DNA of 64,000 nt, taken from Boudabousia tangfeifanii (GTDB lineage: Bacteria; Actinomycetota; Actinomycetes; Actinomycetales; Actinomycetaceae). Both the position numbers and the translations under genes were made by a program. The notes below the pieces were generated by a model, which saw only the letters and a list, made by a program, of their open reading frames with translations, did no database searches and was not told where the DNA came from. The stretch lies in assembly GCF_001856685.1 (NCBI RefSeq), contig NZ_CP017812.1, positions 868,001-932,000 of the forward strand. The letters are read 5' to 3'. Below, in pieces: positions 8,878 through 17,600 of the stretch (within the stretch, counting starts at the first letter, position 1; each line of letters opens with the position of its first letter).

Positions 8878-10271
8878 GCGCTTTCTCGATTCAATCTAAC
8901 TTCTTCGACAATTTCATTAACTACTTGAAGTTCTTGTTCGCTGGGTTTATCTCCGCCCACTTGCTCTAGAAAATCTGCGATTACTTGGGCGATATCAGCT
9001 TCTTTTAAGCTAATTTTTTCTGGTCCTGGCAGCGAGACTGGGTTGGTCGGTTGGTGCACATAGACAAGTAAGTAAGGGAAAGCAGCTCTTAATCTTGCAT
9101 AGAGTGCTTCCGGACGGGCATTGTCTGTAATCGTAATTTCGGCAAAGGACTGTGCGATTTGTGGATCCTGAGCCTGTGCTATGACTTCATCAATCGAACC
9201 TTTAAGCCGGACAAGACGGCGCCAAGGCGGAACTACCAAGTCCTTAGTTTTTATCTGTCCGGCATCAAGTTCTACCACCGTAATAGTTTTTTCGTAACCG
9301 GCTTCAGAGAAGGAGAACGGAAGGGGAGAGCCGGAGTACTTGAGATTGTCTTTTCCTGCCACGGTTTGAGGGCGATGTAAGTGGCCGAGGGCGAAATATG
9401 CTTCATGATCGCATTGTCGATGGAAGTCTGCCGCCGCTTCGGGGGTAAACCCGTAGTCTAGGAATAGTTGGCTGGGGATGGTGGCGACGCCGCCAACGGT
9501 AATGTCTCGTTCCGAGTCGCTAACTTCGCCACCGGTGACAAAAGCGTGAGCCATGACGATCACAGTAGGTTTGGCAGCGGTTTGATAGTTTGCTTGAATC
9601 CAGTTCCGGATCCTCTTTAGGGCGCCACTCATTACCCCCTGTGGATTTCTAGGAAGGCTGGGGAGCAAGTCATCTGCTGTTGTGTCTAGTTCATGTGGCT
9701 CTTCTGTCTGGCTACTTGGGAGTATTGAGACTTGGTCTTCGACTTTAGAACTCAACCTACTTGAGTTGACTGTTGACGTAGTAAGATCCGGTGATGCCAA
9801 GTCAATGGTTACTAAGGGTGCTTGAGAGCTTGCATCCCATGGAGCAGCTAGACGGTAGCGCCAAGTATCGGGATCTAAATACGGAAGCCCAAAGAGCCAA
9901 AGGGGTTGCTTGCAGCTTCGATCCTTGACAATTATCGGGCGTCCAATTTGTTCGTCTCTCGCGATGATTTGTAGGCGAGGTCCAAACTGATTCCAAGCAA
10001 AGCCGAGGCGGGTTAAAGAATCGTGATTTCCTGCTGTTATTACCACGTAGCATAGTTGGGTCAATTTACTTAGGATACTTTCGAGCAGATTGACAGATTC
10101 TACTGGGGGAACGGCTCGATCGTAAATGTCGCCGGAAATCAGAACTAGGTCGATTTTTTCTGTTTTGACGGTGGCTAGCAGGAATTCAAAAAAATGTTCT
10201 TGAGCCGCAGTTAAGTCGGCGCCATGCAAGGTTCTGCCTAGATGCCAGTCTGAAGTATGTAAAAGTTTCAT
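8874..10271 (-). CDS. sbcD: Exonuclease SbcCD subunit D (metallophosphatase nuclease)
   Basis: SbcD is the Mre11-like nuclease subunit. All five metal-binding motifs are visible in order: SDWHLGRTLHG near the N terminus, SGDIYDR, AGNHDS, MAHAFVTGG and ALGHLHRP. At 465 residues it is somewhat longer than typical bacterial SbcD. The extra length lies in a Ser/Thr/Asp-rich insert between the GNHDS motif and the second half of the catalytic domain, at roughly residues 150-210. A capping domain occupies the C terminus. It is coupled to sbcC by an ATGA overlap and lies 33 bases downstream of rsgA. Confidence 0.95.
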   Translation of the reverse strand: MKLLHTSDWHLGRTLHGADLTAAQEHFFEFLLATVKTEKIDLVLISGDIYDRAVPPVESVNLLESILSKLTQLCYVVITAGNHDSLTRLGFAWNQFGPRLQIIARDEQIGRPIIVKDRSCKQPLWLFGLPYLDPDTWRYRLAAPWDASSQAPLVTIDLASPDLTTSTVNSSRLSSKVEDQVSILPSSQTEEPHELDTTADDLLPSLPRNPQGVMSGALKRIRNWIQANYQTAAKPTVIVMAHAFVTGGEVSDSERDITVGGVATIPSQLFLDYGFTPEAAADFHRQCDHEAYFALGHLHRPQTVAGKDNLKYSGSPLPFSFSEAGYEKTITVVELDAGQIKTKDLVVPPWRRLVRLKGSIDEVIAQAQDPQIAQSFAEITITDNARPEALYARLRAAFPYLLVYVHQPTNPVSLPGPEKISLKEADIAQVIADFLEQVGGDKPSEQELQVVNEIVEEVRLNRESA

Positions 10272-10304
10272 TTATCAGCGTCCTTGCTAGCTTTTTCGAC
10301 TTTT

Positions 10305-11324
10305 TTATTCTACGTGGCGACTGGCAATTAATCTACGGAAAGAGTTGAGACGAGCCTGTCGATATTTCTGTTCTTCTCCTGCCACTTGTCCCGGCCAGGT
10401 GGACAAGGCACACTGAGGACTATCGGCTAAATGCTTGCACCCCCTAGGACAAGCAACTGCTACTTCGGACAAGTCGGTAAAAGCGGCTAGTAATGTTTCA
10501 TTGTCGACGTGTGCCAATCCGAAGGAACGAACGCCAGGGGTGTCGATAACCCACCCTCCTGCAGGTAAGGAAAAGGCGATTGCCGAGGTCGAAGTATGCC
10601 GTCCTCGGCCGGTAACTGCGTTGACTTCGCCAACTTGCCGATTGGCACCAGGCACAATTGCGTTGATTAGAGTAGATTTTCCGACGCCAGAATGCCCAAC
10701 AAGTACGCTTACCTGGTTACCAAGCTTGGGCAGCAATTGGGACAATCCTTCGATTTTTTCTGGTGTCACGCTTGTAGTTACGATTTCAATGCCAAGGGGA
10801 GTATAGGCGGCATAGAAATCGGTGCTGTCGGCGAGATCAGATTTGGTCAGGCAGATTAATGGTCTGACTCCTGCTTCGTAGGCGGCCACGAGGCAACGGT
10901 CAATCATGCCGTATCGGGGTGGAGGATCGGCTAGAGCCACCACGATAACCATTTGTTGAGCATTGGCTACAATCGGTTTTGGTTTACCTTGCCGCTGTCC
11001 TTCTTCTGCGGAGCGTAGGAGGAGAGTATCTCGTTCTTGAATTTGTACGATTCGGCCGAGGGTATCTTTTTGTCCACTAATGTCTCCGCCAACATGCACG
11101 CGGTCGCCAATTACTACGCTACCGCGTCCTAGTTCTCTGGCTTTGATTGCGGTTACGGTGGTGCCATCAGCCATGATTACCTGGTATCGTCCTCGGTCGA
11201 TACCGATCACCATGCCTACTGGTTTTTTACTATGGTCAGGACGCTGTTTTGAACGAGGACGGGAGGACTTGCCTGGACGTACTTTTACCCTTGGGTCATC
11301 GGTGCCTAGGTCGTATCGGCTCAT
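10305..11324 (-). CDS. rsgA: Ribosome small-subunit GTPase RsgA
   Basis: RsgA is a circularly permuted GTPase acting late in 30S maturation. The 339-residue protein has a basic N-terminal tail (about 45 residues, Arg/Lys/Pro-rich), an OB-fold, then the G domain in permuted order: G4 (TKSDL), G1 (GHSGVGKSTLIN) and G3 (DTPGVRSFG). A C-terminal zinc-binding region follows (CPRGCKHLADSPQC). The aroA stop codon directly abuts its ATG, so it is probably cotranscribed with aroA. The aroA-rsgA linkage is common in actinobacteria, where it often sits beside the SigH/SigR locus as it does here. Confidence 0.95.
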   Translation of the reverse strand: MSRYDLGTDDPRVKVRPGKSSRPRSKQRPDHSKKPVGMVIGIDRGRYQVIMADGTTVTAIKARELGRGSVVIGDRVHVGGDISGQKDTLGRIVQIQERDTLLLRSAEEGQRQGKPKPIVANAQQMVIVVALADPPPRYGMIDRCLVAAYEAGVRPLICLTKSDLADSTDFYAAYTPLGIEIVTTSVTPEKIEGLSQLLPKLGNQVSVLVGHSGVGKSTLINAIVPGANRQVGEVNAVTGRGRHTSTSAIAFSLPAGGWVIDTPGVRSFGLAHVDNETLLAAFTDLSEVAVACPRGCKHLADSPQCALSTWPGQVAGEEQKYRQARLNSFRRLIASRHVE

Positions 11325-12707
11325 TTAGTCTTCCTGTCTCGCTACTTTTTGCCAGAGGTCGACAAAGTTTGGCAGAGTCTTATTTGTTGTTTCGACATTT
11401 TCGATTTCGATGCCGGGGATCGCAAGACCGATGATGGCTCCAAAAGTTGCCATTCGGTGGTCGTGATAGGTTTGGACTTTTGCCCCGTGAGTTACCGGAG
11501 ACGTGATGATGAGTGAGTTTTCGGTGGTAGAAACTTTTCCGCCTAGGCGTTTAATTTCGGTTTCGAGAGCTGCAAGACGGTCGGTTTCGTGCCCTCGAAG
11601 ATGTCCGATGTTGGTGATAGTGCCACCGGTTGGACGCAAGGCTAATAGTGCCGCGAGAGTCGGTGCTAATTCTCCATAATCGCCGAGATCGAAGTGATGC
11701 TCGGTTCGGTTGGTTAAGAAGTCATTAGGACCAGTCAGGGTGAGCCCAGCATCACTGAGCTCGTAGCTTGCTCCTAGTTTAGTGAGGAGTTCACGCCAGT
11801 AATCACCAGCTTGTGTGGTCTTGCTTGGCCAGTTAGGAATTGTAATTTGTCCGCCTTTGATCATAGCAGCGGCAAGGAATGGTCCAGCATTAGATAAGTC
11901 TGGTTCGATAGTTGTTTCAGTCAGTTGTAACGGGCAGGGCTCGAAACTCCACGCGTTTTCGTTTTCCCTTTCCTGAAAAGACGCTCCACATTCTTTGAGA
12001 TTTTCCAGGGTCATTTGGATATGTGGAAGGGAAGGAAGTTTGCCGAGGGCGCGTATCGTTACGGGTTCAGGCCAGCGGCTGGCAGCTAGAAGTAGGGCAG
12101 AGAGGAACTGCGATGATTGCGATGAATCTACCGAAAGTGTTTTTGACTCGCTTTGCTGGAAGCTGTGTGGTTCTTCTTGGTGTGGGAATGTTCCAATCGT
12201 AAAGGGGAGTGAATCGGGCGTTGGGGGAAGATCGATGCAAATTCCATATTTGGATAAGGCATCTAGTAGTGGGAGCTGCGGTCGTTTGGCAGCGCCCTGG
12301 TCCCCATAGAAGTAGGTTTTTGCTTTAAAGATTGGAGCTAGGGCGGTCAGAAAGCGCATCACATTCCCCGAGAGTCCGCAGTCGATTTCTGCTGGGTTCT
12401 CGAAGTTTTCTGACGATTTTGGAATGGGGGTAATCTGCCAGCTTGAATTTCCAGTAAACGCGCTGAGCGAAGTTGGCGAAGTTGAAAGTTGCTCAAAGCG
12501 AGCGCCGAAAACTGTTAGTCCCTGACGCATCAACATAGTGTCTCGAGCCTCAAGACAACCATGAACCTCGGTCGGTTTTTCACTGAGCGCTGCCAAAATA
12601 AAGGCACGATTGGTTAGGGATTTTGAACCTGGAAGATTAACTGTGGCCGACACAGAACTAGAAAGAGTCGGTGCCGACCACAGTGAATGCTTTGCTGTTT
12701 CTGTCAC
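11325..12707 (-). CDS. aroA: 3-phosphoshikimate 1-carboxyvinyltransferase (EPSP synthase)
   Basis: AroA transfers enolpyruvate from PEP to shikimate-3-phosphate, the sixth step of the shikimate pathway. In this 460-residue protein the family motifs are clear: PGSKSLTNRAFILAAL near the N terminus, CGLSGNVMRFLTAL, the SSQSSQFLSALLLAAS substrate loop, DLSNAGPFLAAAMI, and HDHRMATFGAIIG near the C terminus. It overlaps the upstream DoxX gene by 4 bases (ATGA) and abuts rsgA, placing it in the middle of a five-gene minus-strand block. No truncation or altered catalytic residue was noticed. Confidence 0.95.
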   Translation of the reverse strand: MTETAKHSLWSAPTLSSSVSATVNLPGSKSLTNRAFILAALSEKPTEVHGCLEARDTMLMRQGLTVFGARFEQLSTSPTSLSAFTGNSSWQITPIPKSSENFENPAEIDCGLSGNVMRFLTALAPIFKAKTYFYGDQGAAKRPQLPLLDALSKYGICIDLPPTPDSLPFTIGTFPHQEEPHSFQQSESKTLSVDSSQSSQFLSALLLAASRWPEPVTIRALGKLPSLPHIQMTLENLKECGASFQERENENAWSFEPCPLQLTETTIEPDLSNAGPFLAAAMIKGGQITIPNWPSKTTQAGDYWRELLTKLGASYELSDAGLTLTGPNDFLTNRTEHHFDLGDYGELAPTLAALLALRPTGGTITNIGHLRGHETDRLAALETEIKRLGGKVSTTENSLIITSPVTHGAKVQTYHDHRMATFGAIIGLAIPGIEIENVETTNKTLPNFVDLWQKVARQED

Positions 12708-13228
12708 TTGGTTACGTTGGATAGCTTCTGGGAAGCAGCTTCGAGTGATGCTTCAGCGTTGTTCTTGACCTGATCAAGTTGAGCACTTGCGCGGTTCATC
12801 TTGTCAGTGACCCAGGAATTTGCTAGCCACGCAGCGGAGGGAGCCCCCGCCCGGTCTAGTGAGGCTAGGACCATCGCGCCGGTTAGGGCGCCACGCTGGA
12901 TGCCAGTTGATACCTTGGCGCGCATATCTTTTTCCGAAGCCGTGTTCACGATAGCTAATGGGACTGAAATCGCAGTAAGAACGGCAGCAGTAGTGCGTGG
13001 CATTTTTCCAAGAGCTAGCATACCTGCTGCTCCAACAGTAACAGCTCCGAGGGCGCGTGATGCTAGCTCAGGGTTATCTGCTACTACGCCTAGACCTAGG
13101 CGGCGAAGAGTTGGTTTAAACGGAGAAATTTTCTTGGCATGCGGAGCTGGGCGGCGCATGGCGTCTAGACCGTCAGCGATGAATGGGGCGGCGATCAATG
13201 GGCGGATTATGGTGCGGAGAATATTCAT
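12704..13228 (-). CDS. DoxX-family membrane protein
   Basis: The 174-residue protein resembles actinobacterial DoxX-like proteins: an [19 protein letters not shown] opening, then hydrophobic Ala/Gly-rich segments at about residues 60-85, 85-105 and 115-130, and a charged amphipathic C-terminal tail of about 40 residues. Mycobacterial DoxX has been linked to thiol-stress complexes. The position divergent from a SigR-type sigma gene fits that theme, but this is inference. The gene begins the aroA-rsgA-sbcDC block, and its start lies only 30 bases from the upstream GGAAT promoter element of the sigma gene. Confidence 0.75.
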   Translation of the reverse strand: MNILRTIIRPLIAAPFIADGLDAMRRPAPHAKKISPFKPTLRRLGLGVVADNPELASRALGAVTVGAAGMLALGKMPRTTAAVLTAISVPLAIVNTASEKDMRAKVSTGIQRGALTGAMVLASLDRAGAPSAAWLANSWVTDKMNRASAQLDQVKNNAEASLEAASQKLSNVTK

Positions 13229-13255
13229 ACATACTATTCCACCGCAAAACTGCCG

Positions 13256-13281
13256 GGAATGAAACTTGAATCTACGGTGTT
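13256..13281 (+). promoter_or_regulatory. SigR/SigH-type promoter (autoregulatory) GGAAT-N18-GTT
   Basis: GGAAT at 13256-13260, exactly 18 bases, then GTT at 13279-13281 match the SigR/SigH consensus known from Streptomyces and Mycobacterium. It lies directly upstream of the sigma factor gene, where autoregulation is the rule for this family. Transcription would begin near 13288, so the most upstream in-frame ATG (13259) could not be used on this transcript. Confidence 0.8.
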
Positions 13282-13339
13282 TTCCAAATTGCTAACTATT
13301 TACCGCAAAAATTTGATTTTGCCGCTACTCTCTAAGGTG

Positions 13340-13933
13340 ATGGATAAAGTTGTTGAAGACCAGAAACAGTCAATGTCAGAGGGGCAAGCTGGCACTTTTG
13401 AGGAGTTAGCTATGCCGTTACTCGATGTTGCCTACTCATCTGCGATGAGATTGACGCGTAATCAGCAGGATGCTGAAGACCTAGTGCAAGACACTTTTGC
13501 TAAGGCATTTTCTGCTTTTTCTCAGTACCAACAGGGTACAAACTTTAAGGCTTGGTTACTTCGTATTTTGAAAAATACGTTTATTAACCAGTATCGTAAG
13601 GCGCAACGTTCTCCGGCCGTTACGGACAGTGAAGGTGTGGAAGATTGGCAATTAGCGGATGCCGCCAATCATGAAGGAACAGGTTTGCTTTCGGCTGAAG
13701 TGGAAGCTTTAGATCGTTTAGGCACTCAGGATTTAATTGATGCTTTGGACTCTTTAAGCGAAGAACGTCGCATAGTTGTTTATCTAGCCGACGTTGAAGG
13801 CCTGAGCTACAAAGAAATCGCTTCTGCTTTAGATATTCCGATTGGTACTGTCATGTCGCGCTTGAATCGAGGACGAGCGCAGTTGCGTGAGCAGCTCAGT
13901 GAGGTAGCGAAGCATTATGGGATTGGAGAATAA
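13340..13933 (+). CDS. sigR: SigR/SigH-type group IV RNA polymerase sigma factor
   Basis: This ECF sigma factor of the thiol/oxidative stress type resembles mycobacterial SigH. Region 2 is seen in [17 protein letters not shown] and [20 protein letters not shown]; region 4 in [20 protein letters not shown] and [20 protein letters not shown]. The open frame reaches back to ATG 13259 (224 residues), but the GGAAT-N18-GTT promoter lies across that ATG. Starts downstream of the predicted transcription start are GTG 13337, ATG 13340 (197 residues, used here) or ATG 13373; none has an ideal ribosome binding site. The anti-sigma gene follows immediately. Confidence 0.9.
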   Translation: MDKVVEDQKQSMSEGQAGTFEELAMPLLDVAYSSAMRLTRNQQDAEDLVQDTFAKAFSAFSQYQQGTNFKAWLLRILKNTFINQYRKAQRSPAVTDSEGVEDWQLADAANHEGTGLLSAEVEALDRLGTQDLIDALDSLSEERRIVVYLADVEGLSYKEIASALDIPIGTVMSRLNRGRAQLREQLSEVAKHYGIGE

Positions 13934-13934
13934 G

Positions 13935-14201
13935 ATGGGTGACTGTACCTCACAAAGTGATTTGACATGCGAACAGGCCTTAGAAAGTTTGCATGAGTTT
14001 TTGGATGATTCGTTGACTGAGGAAATGTCGCAGCGTGTCGAACGGCATATTGCGTCATGTGACTACTGTTCAACTTCAGCTGATGTCGAAAGACATTTTC
14101 GTGTGCTGCTAAGAAAGAAATGCGTGCAAAAAGCTCCCGCAAGTCTACGTCAAAGAATTCTGGTGCAGATGACTAGTTTGCGTATTGAGTATCAAGGCTA
14201 G
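13935..14201 (+). CDS. rsrA: RsrA-type zinc anti-sigma factor
   Basis: This 88-residue ZAS-type anti-sigma factor contains the HxxxCxxC zinc motif HIASCDYC near residues 42-49 and an upstream Cys and acidic helix (CEQALESLHEFLDD). In the known system, disulfide formation in the zinc centre releases the sigma factor under thiol stress. The ATG at 13935 is chosen because GGAG lies 6 bases upstream; an earlier in-frame ATG (13917) overlaps the sigma gene. A single base separates it from the sigma stop codon, so the pair is translationally linked. Confidence 0.9.
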   Translation: MGDCTSQSDLTCEQALESLHEFLDDSLTEEMSQRVERHIASCDYCSTSADVERHFRVLLRKKCVQKAPASLRQRILVQMTSLRIEYQG

Positions 14202-14235
14202 ATTCAAACAATCACCGAAAAATGATGACGTGAGT

Positions 14236-14261
14236 GGAATAACGTTGTGAAAAACTGCGTT
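14236..14261 (+). promoter_or_regulatory. Second SigR/SigH-type promoter GGAAT-N18-GTT, upstream of bL37
   Basis: GGAAT at 14236-14240, exactly 18 bases, then GTT at 14259-14261 form a second perfect match to the SigR consensus. It lies between the anti-sigma gene and the bL37 gene. It predicts a transcript starting near 14268 with a roughly 95-base leader before bL37, making this ribosomal protein a likely member of the sigma factor's regulon. Confidence 0.75.
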
Positions 14262-14361
14262 CCAAGTTTCGTTTTTCTTGTGATTGTGCGACAATGCTTA
14301 GGTTGAAAGTGCCGCAAGACCTTCGTGTCGAAAGGCGGCGGACCATTTTGAGGAGGAAGCT

Positions 14362-14436
14362 ATGTCGAAGCGTGGTCGTAAGCGTCGTGCACGTAAGAAG
14401 AATGCGGCTAACCACGGGCGTCGTCCTAACGCCTGA
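14362..14436 (+). CDS. Ribosomal protein bL37 (24 residues)
   Basis: This short gene encodes MSKRGRKRRARKKNAANH followed by GRRPNA, 24 residues in all. It closely resembles the mycobacterial ribosomal protein bL37, an actinobacterial large-subunit protein found by ribosome structures and encoded next to sigH/rshA. The start is supported by an AGGAGG six bases upstream. Extreme basicity (12 Arg/Lys) fits an rRNA-binding extension peptide. It is easily missed by gene finders because of its size. A long perfect palindrome follows, probably ending the transcript. Confidence 0.9.
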   Translation: MSKRGRKRRARKKNAANHGRRPNA

Positions 14437-14450
14437 TGTTTAAGCTCTTT

Positions 14451-14486
14451 GTTAAGGCCTTGTAGTGATCACTACAAGGCCTTAAC
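14451..14486. terminator. 36-base perfect palindrome after bL37
   Basis: The 36 bases from 14451 to 14486 equal their own reverse complement, giving an 18-bp stem without an obligatory loop. There is no T-run on either side. It sits 15 bases after the bL37 stop and is most simply a terminator or mRNA-stabilising hairpin; a DNA-binding site cannot be excluded. Confidence 0.6.
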
Positions 14487-14583
14487 TATGTTCTAGGTCA
14501 CGGTTTTTCTGTGCTCAAGAAAAGTTTCTACTTTTGGGCCATACTAGTAGGTGGTAACTTTTATTTACTATTGCTCTCAGTGT

Positions 14584-14644
14584 CGAGAAGGCTCTTGAAA
14601 GTAGGCTCATCACAGGTGATGGCTTTGTCTTCTCGGTAACGAGA
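14584..14644 (+). promoter_or_regulatory. Structured leader with mutually exclusive hairpins
   Basis: In the 250-base gap before the SLH protease, CGAGAAG (14584-14590) can pair with CTTCTCG (14629-14635), enclosing a CATCAC-AG-GTGATG hairpin (14608-14621). The same CTTCTCG segment can instead form TCTCG-GTAA-CGAGA (14631-14644) with a GNRA-type tetraloop. The two pairings exclude each other, as in attenuators or riboswitches. It matches no RNA family I can name. Confidence 0.35.
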
Positions 14645-14686
14645 GCGGTGGTTAATGTCTTTAATGGATAGGAAAGGCCCTATTTT

Positions 14687-17600
14687 ATGAGCATCGGAAA
14701 GACTCGAACCCGTTTGCTGGCTACCCTCGCCACCTCGGCATTACTTTTTTCTACGATTTCTACAACGTCTGCTTTTGCTATGAACGATGGGCGTGATGCG
14801 GCCGAGGATGATCCATTAGTTGGACCGGTCACGTATCTTTTTACAGGCGATGGGGCTTGTACTGGTGCCTTGGTATCACCTCACTGGATTTTAACTGCAC
14901 GTCACTGTGTTGATGTGTCTAACATGAAGATGCTCAAGGGATCCTATGCGACCTTTGGTCGAACCTACACGAATAAGCGCGAAAAACAGCACCGAGTCGA
15001 CTATTTCGTCGGTGCTAAGACTTCCGACGTCGGTTTGGCTCACCTTGCTGAGCCGGTAAACGACGTAACACCAGCAGTATTGAATGACAAGCAAATGCTG
15101 GTTGGTAAGAAAGGGATCGTTTACGGGTGGGGTGGCGGTACCACCAAGAATGAGGGATCTGCGGTTAGCGTTTCTGATTCTACGATCCAACGTCTTGCCC
15201 CTGACCGTCCTGGAGACAAAAGTACTACTTTGGGAACGTTTATTGCCGATCCAGGAGCCTTAAGACCTGGTGATTCCGGTGGTCCGACTTTTGTAAATGG
15301 GAAATTGGCTTTTGTTTCCCATGCGATCGCAAGTTTGGATGTTACACCTTATTACCACTACTACACGGCAGCTACTGTCTTCGATAATCTGGAATGGATT
15401 AATCGTTATATCGAAAATGACAGTAAGAAACCTACTGGTGTCCATTTCAAAGAGATCGTAAAAACGCTACCGAATAATGAGAGTAATCATATCGTTGCCC
15501 AAATTGATCCTGTGGTGCGGGGCAATTTGACACTTACTGTTAATGGTCAGGAAGTCGAGACTAAGGCAGTTGATGAGAACGGCCGGGCGGAGTTTGATTA
15601 CACGAATACTTCCGGTGATCGTTACCAAGTAAATGCTCATTTCGTTCCTGAGAACTCTGAGGACTACATTGATGGTTATGCCGCTAGTGTCTTTGTACAA
15701 AATGGGCCGAGGACGTTACCGGTTAAGGTGGTAATGCCAGATGTGCTTCGACCGGGTCGAACTGTCAATGTTGGAGTCGACGTGCCAGCTGCAGGTAAAG
15801 TCAAGTTAGAGCTTACCTATTCAAACGCTGCTGGTGAAGAGCAGAAAATTGAAACTGAAGATGTAGTTGTCACCGCTCCTGGAATCGTGAAGGTTCCGGT
15901 CGCATTACCAACTGACGCTAATGGCAAGGTTGGGTTCCAAGCTCACTTTGATAGCAAGGACAAAACTAAGGTTCGCAACGCTGATTCTAAGATTGTTCGT
16001 AGAATGCTAGATGGTGAAAATATCACTAATGAGGTCGCTGAGTTGCTAGATCGGGCAATTGACAATGTGGCTCCAGTGAGAGCTTCTTCTGAGCATGATG
16101 GCAATAGCCGAGCGGGGAATGCATTTGACCACAACTCTGATTCTCTATGGCACACCACTTGGGACGGAGAACCTGCGCCCCATTGGATTGAAATGGAGAC
16201 TCCAAAGGCATTTAAGTTCACTAATCTTCTATATTTGCCTCGTAAAGAGGGACAAAATGGCTTTGCCAAGAAGGTCAAGGTTAAGGTTGCTCCTCAATGC
16301 GGGCCCGACGCCCAATGGACTGAGGTTGCTTCACAGACATTAACTGCGAAACACAGTTGGCATAACATTCCAATGACTGCGCAGGAAAATGGTGCGAAGT
16401 GTGTTCGATTCGAGATTGAGTCAACTCAAAATGGTCGACAGTTTGGTTCAGCCGCTGAGATTCGTTTGGTTGGCATCGATCCTGAACAAAAGCAAGTAAC
16501 TGCAAATTTGCAAACTGATGAATCTGTGACTGTAGGTAATGAAACTGAAATTACGGTATCGGCTACTCCTGAAGATTTTGTTGGGACTGCAATCCTGCAT
16601 GTAGATGGTGCCACTGTGGAACCAGAAGTACCCGTGGAAAATGGTCGGGCGACATTTACTTATCGTCCTCAGCGGGTAGGTTCTCTGGCACTTCGGGCGT
16701 TATTAAAGCCTAGCGACTCTAGTAAATATTCGTCTGCTAGTGCAGTTGGGCAGCTTGCCGTTTCTCCTATCGATACCACCCTTGGTCTAACTCATGAGGG
16801 AAACAAGGTGTATCAAGATGCGGGAGAAGTCACGGCTACCGTCGAACCTTCCGGAGCAACGGGTAAAATTAAGTTCTTATTTAACGGAAGCCATGCAGTT
16901 TCAGTTGAGCTAGTAGATGGGCACGCAAAGGCTCCTGTTCCTAATGATCTTGCGGGAGATGTCACGGTCAGTGCTACTTATCTTCCTGCTACGACTAACT
17001 ACCGTGAAAAAGAAAAATCACTGACGTTCAAAATTGCTCCAAAGCAAACCAAGCTAAGTGCAGAACTACTGGATACTAAACTTGTTGTAGGCCAAGATGC
17101 TCATCTGAAGCTTCTAAGCTCTGCTGATGGTTTGGCAGTAGTGGCGGTTGACGCCGGTGGTAAACAGAAACTATTAGGTCCTTATGAACTGAAGGCTAAC
17201 GAACCTAAGACGGTTAACGTGCCATTGGAATACGTTGGTCAGTTGCGTTTCGCCGCAAACTTCATTCCGGAAAGCGCGTTGAAGGCAACTGATGCTGAAA
17301 CGACAGTACGGACAGTTATGGTTGAAGATGTGACACCCACACCTGAACCAACTCAAGAAGTAAGTGTGGAACCTTCTCCAGAAAAGACCGTAGAACCAAC
17401 TCCTGAGTTCGTAGATCCTTTCCCAATTCCGACTCCGGTCCCAACTCCGGTTCCTACTCCGGCACCTGAGCCGACCAAGGAACCAACTGTTGAGCCGACT
17501 CCGGCCCCAACCCCGGCTCCTACTCCGGCACCTGAGCCGACCAAGGAACCAACTGTTGAGCCGACTCCGGTCCCAACCCCGGCTCCTACTCCGGCACCTG

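Noticed and set aside
10435..10806. 123-residue plus-strand frame opposite rsgA
   Set aside because: It is a shadow of the well-supported RsgA reading frame, with no independent start signal.
12801..13262. 153-residue plus-strand frame opposite the DoxX gene
   Set aside because: The DoxX frame has family features and operon coupling; this frame has neither.
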